64,000 nucleotides of DNA from Juglans regia (Eukaryota; Streptophyta; Magnoliopsida; Fagales; Juglandaceae): the NCBI RefSeq assembly GCF_001411555.2, contig NC_049901.1, positions 27,050,372-27,114,371 on the forward strand. Direction: 5' to 3'. The translations under genes were made by a program, and so were the position numbers. Under the pieces are notes generated by a model. It was not told the DNA's origin. It did not search any database and saw nothing but the letters and a program-made list of their open reading frames with translations. Shown here one piece after another: positions 22,940-35,000 of the stretch. Position 1 is the first letter of the stretch. Every line of letters starts with the position of its first letter.

Positions 22940-23075
22940 CCTTCCTCTTTCTCTCTGTGTATACTTCTTAATAATTGGAGGTAATTCTGATTTTACAGGC
23001 TTTCTTTATCTTTCTTTTTTCAATCTAAGTTCTGGATGTTATTTATTCGTGACTTTTAATAAATCTTAAAGGAGA
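22440..23075 (+). promoter_or_regulatory. Promoter and 5' leader region of the MEI2-like gene
   Basis: This region is upstream of the inferred start codon at 23076. A possible TATA element (TTTATAATAA) lies at about 22588. Pyrimidine-rich CT/TC microsatellites at 22613-22630, 22757-22774 and 22905-22937 are typical of plant 5' leaders. Plausible leader-intron borders exist (GTATGT at about 22842; GGTAATT at about 22980) but the leader splicing cannot be fixed from sequence alone. Confidence 0.45.
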
Positions 23076-26000
23076 ATGGTGAAGTCTTCTGGGTTCGGGC
23101 TTAGTGAGTAGGTATTGGTGTGCTGAGATTGGACCACTTTGGTGGATTATTGCTTAATTTGAGTTTTGGTACTTGCTGACTACTGTAGTAGGTGAAGTTT
23201 ATAGCCTTATCTTCGTTTTTTTTTTTTTTTTGGGGTGTTGACGTGACTTTATATGAATGATTGGTTTTATGGTAACTGTTACTGCAGTAATTGAATCATA
23301 AGTTTGTGACGCGTTTGAAAACGTAATGGTGTGATTGGCCCCCTATGAAAGTTATTGGTATCCGTAACCAATTTCCAGGGGTTTAGGTGTTGAATTGGTG
23401 AACAATCACAATGCTCCGGATTTTTCTGTTCACCTTGATGAGATAAAAAGGGAAAAATGATGCTTGATCCGAGTTCCAGTAGGCTTTGAAACTCTTGGTT
23501 CTTCATGATCATGTTCAATATCCGTAAGATGATTGATGATACATAATTGGTCACTATAAAATATGTTTCGATGACTAATTGATAGAGAGTTACTTGGCCA
23601 CACGTGTGCTTTTTCACTACTCTTACCTCAATGCAATTTCTTGTACCATTTTGAAGAATTTGTGCATGAATTTAACTTCAACAAAGTTGAACATTAATTG
23701 ATTGCAAGTATCATACATTTCTTTCCTCCATATCAATTGCTGCATATTTACTAAAATCAATTGTTACATATTCATTTCTTCATGTATCTGAGAATGAGTT
23801 GATTGTTTTATAATAGCTTAACCTCCAGTTTTCTTTCACTCGGTGTCGTTAGAAATTATCTAGGTGGAGAAACCTCCAAAGTACTCCATGTTGGGTCATT
23901 CGGAAGGTGCCTAATCTTTCTTCAGCTCATGAAAACTAGTGTCATACCCATTGCTTCATTATCAAGTCTTTTTTAGGTCAATTCAACATTACATCAGTTA
24001 ATGTTCTTGAAGAAGATGGGACAACTGCTTGTGGAATCCCACTTGGAATTAGTGCATTTCATTCTGTACAATTTTATGGAGGGAAACTATTCTTCTTACT
24101 TTCATTCATTGATGTACGACAACATATATACTACATACACTTGACGATTATACCCTCACAAGTTACACTTATTACAACTATGTCATCTAACACTCCCCCT
24201 CAAGCTGGAGCATATATATCATATAAACCCAGTTTGAAACAAATAAGTTTCAACCGACTCCAACACAAAGACTTAGGACAGGTTTGGGGGGTGAGATGAG
24301 AATTTTGTGTTTTGTTTTAGTGTTTAAAATATTATATTTTAGTATTATTATTGTATTGGGATTTGAAAAAGTTGAATTGAGATTTGAAAAAATTGAATTG
24401 TTTATTATATTTTGTATGGAGATTTGAAAAATATGTAATGATGAAATGAGATGAGATGAGAATTTTGTGTCTCATCCCACCCCCCAAACCTGCCCTTAGT
24501 AAACATATTTGCGAGTTGATCGGCAGACTTCACAAAAGGTGTAGAAATGTCATCACTTAGTATCTTATCTCGAATGAAGTGACAATCAATCTTTATATGT
24601 TTAGTCCTCTCATGAAACATAGGATTAGAGGCAATATGCACTGCGGCTTGATTATCACAAAATAACTGGAGAGGGATTGGAGTTGGAAACCCAATCTCTT
24701 TAAGGAAGTGTTGCAATCATGTCAGCTCACTAGTAGTGTGAGCCATTGCCCTGTATTCAACTTCTGCGCTAGACCGAGCTACTATTGCTTGTTTCTTACT
24801 TTTCCATGTAACCAAGTTACTTCCCACAAAGGTACAATATTCAGTAGTAGATCTTTTATCTGAAAGAGATCTTGCCCAATCAGCATCTGAAAAGGCTTCA
24901 ACCTTAAGATGTCCATTTGATCGATACAGTAATCCAAGGCCAGGGGTTCACTTAAGATAACGAAGAATATGAATTACAACATCCCATTATGAGACCCTAG
25001 GCGTTTGTAAAAATTGACTTAGTACACTCATTGAATAAGAGATGTCCGGTCTAATGATAGTGAGATAATTCAATTTCCCAACAAGTCTTTGATACCTACC
25101 TGGGTCTCCAAACAACTCCCATTCCTCTTTCAAGAATTTACGATTTGGGTCCATAGGGGTGTCAATAGGTCGTGCACCCAACATTCCGGTTTCTTCCAGA
25201 AGGTCAAGTACATATTTCCTCTAAGAAAGGTTGATACCCTCTTTAGATCTACTGATTTCAATTTCAAGGAAATATCTATGCTTGCCTAAGTCTTTTGTTT
25301 GAAATTGATCATGTAAACACTGTTTCAGTCTAGCAATTCCAGCTGAGTCACTCCCAGTAATTACCAACTAGGTTTAAGTATGTTTGAGTGTAACTTGGAT
25401 AAAAGTCTCCTCGTAATTAATGCCATATGTTTGAGTGTAACCCTTAGCAACCAAGCGGGCTTTCAAACATTCCACCGAACCATCAGGATGAAATTTGATT
25501 GTATATATCCATTTACAGCCAACAAATTGCTTACCAGGTGGTAGTGGAACAAGATCCCATGTCCCATTATGGTGAAGGGCATCCATTTCATTTTTCATAG
25601 CTGTCCTCCATCCCAGATCAGATAAAGCATCCTGAAATGTCTTAAGAATAGAAAATTTTGGAAGTTGAGAAGTAAAACATGAGAATGAAGGAGATAATGC
25701 ATGATATGATACAAATTGACTAATCGGATGTTGAGTAACACAAGATCGAGTACCTTTGTAGAGAGCTATAGGTGGAGAGTCTGAAATACTGGGTAACCTA
25801 GGATCTGGTATCAGAGATCACGGTTGTCGGATGGTGGTAAGTGGTGGACAGTGGTTCATGCCAAAATCGAGCTCACTGTGGTTTGAACTCGTTGGAGTGT
25901 TTTCTGGCATCGTATCTAACTTTTGTCGCTAGATCTAAGCCCACCAGTGTTTGCAGCTGCCGGATTCGAGTTTGCTGACGTCCCCATAGGTGTTTGTTTG

Positions 26001-29000
26001 AAGTGCCTTCCCCTCTGTCATCGGCGGCCCCATAGGTGTTTGAAGTGTTTCCGGCGAGTTTCCAGTGTCTTCTTCGGTATTGGACACCAGGGGTGAGTTC
26101 CCCGTCATCGTCTGTTCATATTGGTGTGTTCCCCGTCGTCAGCAGCCGCCAGAAGTGCCGCCTGTCGATGTCAAGCAGTGAAGAAAAGTAGTGTTTGTTT
26201 GCGGGGATAACCAATCCCATCCTCAAATGCGGATAACCCCATCCTGGAGTAAAATCCTGTCCCTAATCTGGAATAACGCCTGTTTGGTAACGAGGATAAG
26301 GTAATTCCCATACCTCTCATTCTCGTTTCGGATAACCTAATCCAGTTTTGGGTTTAAGTTGAAATCGGTTTTGGACGATATGTGATACAAACCGGTACCG
26401 GCCAATACAAGCTCGATTTTATCCGATACATGCCGAAACATAACCGATACCGACCGGTTCCTAGCCGATATGGTCCGATTCTGGCCGAAACAGTCCAATT
26501 CAGAACCAATATAGTCCGATACAGTGTATTTCTGACTGAAAAAGACTGAAATATTATTATTCGGGTACTTGAGCTAAGATTCTACATTTTCAGAGTGTGT
26601 TTCTTGGATTCTCAAGTTGAATTGTGGTTTTTCTCATATATTGTGTGGAGTTTCAATCTCTAAGTTCAGTTGTGATATTTTTTCTGCATCAATGACAATT
26701 AAATTCGAGTTACAGTTATATGATGCAGTTGCCTCATATGTTGCTCCTGGTGGGAGTGGAGGCCGAGGTGGTAGAGGCTCGTGGGGGACGTGATGCCAAA
26801 GGTTATCGCACTCGAGGTCAAGAATCTCGTAAGTGCACCCATTGTGGTCGCATTAACCACTTGGTGAACTATTGTTGGGTTGCACATGGGTTTCATCTTT
26901 CACAACTACTCTTACCCGATCAGGTACAACGTCCACATGTCTTGCCTCATCCACTCAAGCTCCATGGATCATTGATTCAGGAGCTAATGAACATCTGACT
27001 GGTTTGTCCCTCTGTCTTATCTAAGTTGGATACTGTGACATCTTCAAAAAGTGTTACTCTTGCTAATGGTTCTCTTGCTAAAGTTACAGGCATTGGATCC
27101 ACTAAGCTTACTTACTCTATATCCTTGTCATCTATTCTATATACTCCTAGTTGTCCCTTTAGGTTGTTGTCCATTAGTAAGATTACTCAAAGTCTTCAAT
27201 GTTCAGTGACACTTTATCCATCTTCATGTGTCTTTCAGGATCTCAAGACGGGAAACTAGATTGGTACTGGGTATGAAGCTGGTGGTCTGTATTATCTTGA
27301 TGTTAAACAGTCACCCACTCGAGCTCTTACATCCTCCTTATCATTTGCTTATGAATGGCACTGTCGTATTGGTCACCCCTCTTTGTCTCTTTTAAAGCAT
27401 CAGGTCAGGAATCTAGGAAATGTGTCTCCCTTTCCTTGTGAAGCATTTCAAATTAGTAAACATCATCATGTGTCTTTTGCACCTCTGGTTGATAAACGAG
27501 CATCAAGTCCTTTTGAATTGGTTCGCTTTGATACCATGCACAATTTTATGGAGGGAAACTATTCTTCTTACTTTCATTCATTGATGTACAACAACATATA
27601 TACTATGTACACTTGACGATTATACCCTCACAAGTTACACTTATTATAGCCATGTCATCTAACACATTCATCAAATGATGTGGGCTTGTTTTCTAGCTCC
27701 TTGCTTGTTCTTCCACATGAAATATGTATGTCTAAGCTCATGTTTAGCGATATTGCAGATATCAACGGCTTATCACATATTTGAGGACTTATTTTTGTCA
27801 ATATGCAGTGAGTTTTATGGATTTTGAACATGGTGGTCAATCTGTTGATGGTTACTTGCCTAATTTAAATAAACTTCACCAAGTTAATGAGCCTATGAAT
27901 CCACTTGAAGATGTTGAAGCAAATGCAATAGGAAGGATGCTTCCTGACGATGAAGACGAGCTTTTTGCTGGCATAATGGATGATTTTGACCTAAGTGGTC
28001 TGCCTATTCAGCTGGAAGATTTGGAAGATGACCTTTTCAGCAGTGGAGGGAGCATGGAATTAGATTTTGAGGCCCAAGAAGGCCTTAGCATTGGTATCTC
28101 AAAATTAAGCATTTCTGATGGTATCACTTCAAATGGAATTAGTCACTATGCAGTTCCAAATGGTGTGGGAACAGTGGCTGGGGAACATCCCTATGGGGAG
28201 CACCCATCAAGGACATTGTTTGTGAGGAATATCAATATCAATGTTGAGGACTCTGAATTAAGAGCTCTTTTTGAGGTAATTTATCTTATAGTCGGCATGT
28301 TTTATTAAAGTTGTGACGGCCTATTTTCAACTATATTAAAATTTTCAGTGCCTATTTTCATCCTGCCTTGCTTATTTTGGGCAAGATCTTGGCATACATT
28401 ATGCTCTTATCAGAATTTTTCCAAACCCCACACTTGTGGTCTTCTGTGTATTTTGACATACTGCATTAAGAATTGTATAGCTGGAAAAGTATGATAAGAT
28501 TTTTTATTTACTTTCTCTAGATTACCAAGTTCCATATTATGTTCTACGGTTGGATTGTGTATCCAAGGTTTACTTTCCAGGAATTTCCAAAGGACCTACC
28601 TTGATGAGGTTCCACGCTATACAAAAAAATGTTCCACATATAATGGTAAGGAAGCCTGATCGTGCTTGCTACTGTCTGATAGAGAGAATATTTTCACTCC
28701 CCTGTTTCTTTTTTCCTCTATTTTCTTTCTCGGGGTGTCTCTTTTGTACTAACCTCCTGTACTAGCGTGGATCTCCTTCTGGCATTTTTCTAATGCATCT
28801 TTGCTTACAGAAATGCCATTTGCTGGTCTTTAAATCTCAACGAAACTAAGATTTTCAACTAGTATGTGCTGTTGGTCACCTCTTCTAATAAAAATATGCA
28901 TAACTCTACTTTTACATACTTGTTTTGGAGAGAATTGAGCCTGTGCCCTGTGTACTTGACTATGCCTACTTTCTATCATCATCAAATTTACCGTTGAAAA

Positions 29001-32000
29001 AAAATCTCAAGCCAAGGTTGAATGATATTGCCGTGAAAACGCTAGAAAAGTTTGGGAAAATCTTGGAAACTAAAGAAAAACTGGAAATAATTGGGAAATT
29101 TCATGAGTTTCTTGAGTGATGGTGGAGTGAGTTTGAAATTTTTTATTTTTTGAAATTTTGATTCGTTTTGTGATTTAGATTTCAATTTTAGGATTTTTTA
29201 AAATTATTATGATCCAATGGCTTGAAATAATTGATTCAGTTTTCAGATTGAGTTATATATTATGCTTAATGAGTTATGATAAAAAAAGACAAGTTAGTTA
29301 ACATGGTTAAGTGAATCTCCTTGAATCTAAATCAATGGATCAATTGTGTTTAAGATGAAGTGCAATTCCAACGGTTATAAATGCGACCACATCTTGAGGT
29401 GAGCAAAATTTTTGGCAGTTATCTAATCTCTCACTTTTGGTCTACTAAGAGAGTGATGTCGCAAGAGGAGAGAAAATTAATTTTTAAACCTCTCAATTTT
29501 CCTATAGATAGAGGGCCTCTCCTATTCAATTTCTCAGACCACTCAGTGGAGTTTCATTTTCCTTAGAAGAGTGAGTTAAGTGTTGCTTAGAGAGAGCTAC
29601 TAGAGAGTGACCATTCAACTTTCCAGCAATTAATGATACCTGCTTGGATCTTCAAAGAGCGTACGGTTAGATCCGTAGTAGTATTAATAGGCTGAACACC
29701 CAATAAACCAGTTTCTTCCAATAAGTCAAGTACATTCTTCATCTGAGATAGACTAATACCTTTACACCTACCAACTTCAATCCCAAGAAAGTATCTGTGT
29801 TTTTCTAAATCTTCAGTGTGAAACCTATCCTTGAAAAACTTTTTCAACCTGCCAATGGGATCGGTCACGTCCAGTAATTACAATATTGTACACAAACCAC
29901 CAACAAGGTATAACTTGCATCGGTGTGTAGGATGTAGGCAGAATATTAAATTGTTAGTCTGACATCTAAAAGATCAAAATCCAATACATCATAAGAAAAC
30001 TTCCCTAACCAGTCTTGGGGATTGCTTCAAGGCATATAGTGCCTTATTTAACTTGCACACAGTACCCTGATACTGCCTTTGAGCAACAAATTCAGATGGT
30101 TACTCCATGTAAACTTCCTCAAGTATGTCATCAGGTAGAAAGGCATTTTTAACATTCGATTGAATAGTGGCCAATCAAGATTAGCTGCAAGGAATATTCA
30201 ATACTTGAATGGAAGAGATTTTGGCAATGGGGTGGAGTGTAGAGTCAAGCTTTGAACATTGAACCTCTACTATGTATAATGTTAAATCACCACTGATTTG
30301 AAAAGCTTAACCTAATGGGAGAAGGTAAATTTAATTATTTAAATTATATCCTAACACTAGTAAACTGGAGTGGTTTGTTGTTAAGAATATATTGGAGTTT
30401 TATTTATAACATAGTTTACAATCTTTTAGACTATTTATCACTTTTCCCTTGGCTTCTTCTATCTGTAATATTTTGACAATACTTTGTTTTGCATAGACTC
30501 ATATAAACTTATTTTTTAAAGCTATTAGCTTTTTGGTTGGACTTATGATCCAACATACAATATGATGTATTGTTCTTGCTTAAAAACTTCTTGGGACATG
30601 TTCCTGCTATGACATAATGCGTGATGAAAGGAATGACTACTCTTGAGTAAAAGGAAAAAATACGCTGAAATTTCTAAGGAAGCTAATCCTTTAACCTCAG
30701 TGAGCTTTATATAATTAATCACAAAATGGGTATCACGATGTTAACTTAGTGGTGCCAACATCCTTGGGCTTTGGTCTAGATGTGTAATCTACTACACCCT
30801 CAATTAGACTTAGCTCTAGTAGTAGTTAATGATTCTGTTGGGCACTGTTGATATATTCATATATAGTTGTCAACAGTTTTACATTGTGTCATCTATAACT
30901 TATTGATAATGAAACTGCTTTTCGTGTATTTTTGTTGGCAGCAATATGGGGATATCAGGACTTTATACACTGCGTGCAAGCACAGAGGCTTTGTGATGAT
31001 ATCTTACTATGATATCCGAGATGCTCGTACTGCTATGCGTGCATTACAGAATAAGCCCCTGAGGCGAAGAAAACTTGACATTCATTTTTCAATTCCAAAG
31101 GTTGGAAACAGGATGCTTGTTTTAATGATTCAGTTGGAGACTTTTGATATGTGATTCTATCAATTTTTATAACATGCACCTTTATTTCTGCACTATAATC
31201 CAGGATAACCCATCAGAAAAGGATATCAACCAAGGAACTCTTGTTGTATTCAATTTGGATCCATCAGTATCAAATGATGACCTTCGCCAAATATTTGGGG
31301 TGTATGGGGAGGTCAAAGAGGTGCTACTTCTTGGACATATATCTTCTATATGTTTGATTCTTTAATGTTCATGAAATCAGCTTTGTATGTATACATGGCA
31401 TGCCATTTAGTTCTTTAAGTTATAATTTCCTTGGAATGAAATGCAGATCAGGGAAACACCGCACAAGAGACATCATAAGTTCATAGAATTCTATGATGTT
31501 AGAGCTGCAGAGGCAGCTCTTAGAGCATTAAATAGGAGTGACATTGCTGGGAAACGCATAAAGCTTGAACCTAGCCGTCCTGGTGGAGCACGCCGAAGGT
31601 AATTTTTATGTTACCGTTTCGTATCATTAGTGTTGCTGTTATTACAATTTGAGCTTATTCATCCTTGTTGGCATGAATTCTTGGTCCTTTTCTCTCTTAG
31701 AATAAGATTGGAATGTAAAGCTCTATTGTCTCCCTTTCCCAATCCCATCTACCACCCCAGCCAATTCCCAGCAGGTGCATGTAATTAGATTTGCATGAAT
31801 AAACGTAATGGGAAGCATTTTGGATCTCATGACAGAACAAAATGGATTTTTTCATCCCAATGCTTCCTAGAGCAAAAAGACCATTTGATAGTGAATTCAA
31901 ACACAATGGGTTACAGTTTGGCATGTAGTTCTCCTCAAATGTGTAAAGATGTCAAGGTTAGACTGCTTGGCCCAAGAATTGGATCCTTTTATGTAACAAC

Positions 32001-35000
32001 CAAAGAAACCCCAGGTCACATCTAGGTTGATACTCTAAAAAGAATAGTCATGGTTCAATTTGAGTTACTTGGAAACAGTATAAGAGACAAGAACTTCCCC
32101 TTCCAAGTATGTGGGATACCATCCACCACATTCTTATATTCAATTTATTGTATTTACTGCCTCCCCACTTAAATACCTGACATTCTCGATGGGCCATGCC
32201 ATTATAGGCGGCACGGCTCAAGTTACACTCTTTTTGTTGGATTTGTTTCTAATACCATTTGTAACGACTTAAAACTGCCCAAATCACATTTGGGCCTATA
32301 CTCCAAAAGATTAGTTGATGTTACGATTGCAGCTCCTTGGGACTCAATATCAAGGGCAAGAACTTCCCCCTTCTAGCAATGTGAGATTCAATACACGACT
32401 TTCTAATACTCGGTCCCGGGTATTACATTATCGAGTACAGCTACCCTCTGATGTTTTTTTCAACTGATAACTAATCAAATCCGTTCAGCCCACATGATTC
32501 AACTACAACAGCTATTGACTAGGATGTGCATCAAACAAGCTTGGTGGCTTGAACTATATGAATAAATATCATCAAGGAGTCGCTGTAGTGGGTTTCAAAC
32601 CCTGGTTCAGCAGCTCCTGGTATCATGGCTTGAGCGACTGGACGTTCGTAACATTTTTCCACCGTTTTGAGCTTGACTTATTAGAAATAACAACTAAAAT
32701 ATTTGTTTTTTGGGGGACATGAAACCAAGTTTGAAAGGCCTATAATACCGTAATACAACCAACATAGCTCGTGTACCTTGATGCTGATGTTACTGTAGAT
32801 CATGTATTTGTACTTTGCTCAACTTTAGGCATGGTAATGTTGCTTTTAATATGAAGGAAACCAGCCTGTCCACAATATAGACAGGCACTTTTATAATGTA
32901 GTATTGAGGACAAAATACTTATGTGCTGCATTTGAACTTCCTTTGGGGGTGGGTCTGGAGAAGAGACGAAATCTCACTTGTAATACACTAGTTTGAGAGT
33001 TGGAGGTGAAGACAAGCTTATATGGTGGACCTCTTGGAGATATCTAGTGATCTTCCCCAGTAGAATGTAAGATTTATCAGAGCAACTCATATGTAACACC
33101 CCATCCCCCTAGGGTTTTAAAAGCTAGAGAAACTGAGTGCTACTAAACTTAAATGTTTTTCCTTAGCACCAGATATAAAAGATTCCATTATCAAAGTTAT
33201 AAAACCAAAAGTACTTTATTGGAAGAAAACCTCCCTAACAAGGTTCACAGTAGCACTTATTGAAAAGGAGTCTAAAATTATGTGTTACAATAATTAGTTG
33301 TGGAAATAAAGCAAATAACAAAACCCAAAATCGTCAAGCCTTAGTCTCGTCCCCCTTGGCCATATCTTGTCCTGCAGCATCTTCATGAATATCATCACCT
33401 AGGACAAGCGCACACAAAAACAAAAATGAGTTGGAATACGTAATAAGAACTACATCATATAATAAACATAACAATAGTCTAGGTTTTTAGTCAAGCATTA
33501 ACAGTCAATCATCATCATCATAATACAATACATAACAATTAACCTCATAGAGACATACATTTTTTTTATTTTCATATCCTTAATGGCCATTACACGCTGT
33601 TACCCCGTGTGCTAGGGTTAGCGACCCTTGCTGTCTTGACTCTATCCGGGGGCTAGCGGGTAAGAACCTAGCCCTCCTCAGGAATGGCTGCCAGTCACGC
33701 ATTCCGACATTACAACCCAACCCTTAACCTCATGGTACCGTCTTCACTATCATGGCTAGTTCATTTATTTCCTCAAAAGTCAAATATGCAATCATTCCTT
33801 TCATTTGCTTTCTTTCCATTTAACCTTTCCTTACCTTATCTTTCATTCATTTAAAATATATAGTCGTACTATATACATATAAGCTATTGATGGTCATACA
33901 TTTACATGTCACATGCATCACATTAATAATAAGGGTTCATGTAACAGGGGCTGCCAAGAACAATCTATACATATATAGTTTTGAACATGTGCATATCTAT
34001 ACCGTAATGAAAATGACATTTCTCATTTACATAAAATGGTGGGAAAGGGTATGATCATAGTCACTTACCTAAAGTCTTATGCAAAGTAAGCTTAAATGCA
34101 CGTGTCTCAAAGCATCAAAAGGTACCTATAATAATTCATACAATCAAATAAACATTTTCTTACGCATAAATAAAACATGAATATAAAACATGCAACTATG
34201 CATAAAGGCTTCTTGTGATGTCTAACATCCTCTGAACTCAACCCTAATTACTGGTACAACTCTAAACCTACGTTCCTTATGACTCGCATTCTTCTTTTAT
34301 TCATCGCATAAAATCATTACATGACTTCCAAAGTATCACCAATCATTCTTGTGTAGCCTAAAATCGTCCACATGAAATAATCGACTCCAAAACACATTCC
34401 CCTGTCATTTCCAACATATTGCCCGAAATACTATAAGTGGGTGAAACCCTTAACGAAGCATTGCCATTAAATCACACCCAACTTGTTTAACCCACAACTA
34501 ACCCATGCAAGACTTTGAAATCTCAAACTTCAACCTACACTCATGGACACATCAACTCAAAGTCAACCCGCGTTGCACCAACATAAAACGTAGACATACT
34601 CCTACACAGTCACATACCACCTTCCTTCCACGTATGCTTTCACATACCTGAAGTCCCACTAATCCTCTCATACATTTGTAGGTATACCAACATCATGCAT
34701 ACACTGAGATGTAACTGCCCAGCCCTTACACGAACACTCTCCCCCTCGGTTCCATGTAGATGCACTCAAAACTCACATATACACACTCATATCACACGGT
34801 CACGGCCCTTACATCACTTGGTTACACTTAAACATATGTAAGAGAGGGAGGGAGGGAGAGAGTTTTTTACCTAGAGAGAGGCCTGAGCTGCCGCAAGGGG
34901 CGTGGCCAAGAGTTGCAATTTGTTGTATGTTTGCCTTGTTTCGGTTATCAAGAACAGAGAGTTACAAATTGGTGGTAATGGTACATGGGTGATACCGAGG

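Larger units (their letters stand above)
24060..27669 (-). mobile_element. Ty1/copia deletion-inversion derivative inserted in a MEI2-like exon (with target duplication)
   Basis: The element proper is 24065-27664 (3600 bp). It is flanked by the direct repeat CATTC (24060-24064 and 27665-27669), a 5-bp target duplication. The 128-bp LTRs at 24065-24192 and 27537-27664 differ at seven sites by my count, all transitions. On the minus strand the LTR starts TGTTAGATGAC and ends TGCA or TACA. Next to the left LTR is the polypurine tract (complement CTCCCCCTCAAGC, 24193-24208). Minus-strand RT/RNase H pieces occupy 24500-25800. The block 25806-27536 is inverted: it reads primer-binding site, gag knuckle, protease and pre-integrase on the plus strand. 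The integrase core and RT catalytic palm are missing, so it cannot move by itself. Confidence 0.88.

Noticed and set aside
27781..28308. Start codon at 27781 for the MEI2-like protein
   Set aside because: This ATG-like start lies inside the intron before the acceptor at 27807-27808; upstream exon sequence joins in phase at 27809 instead.
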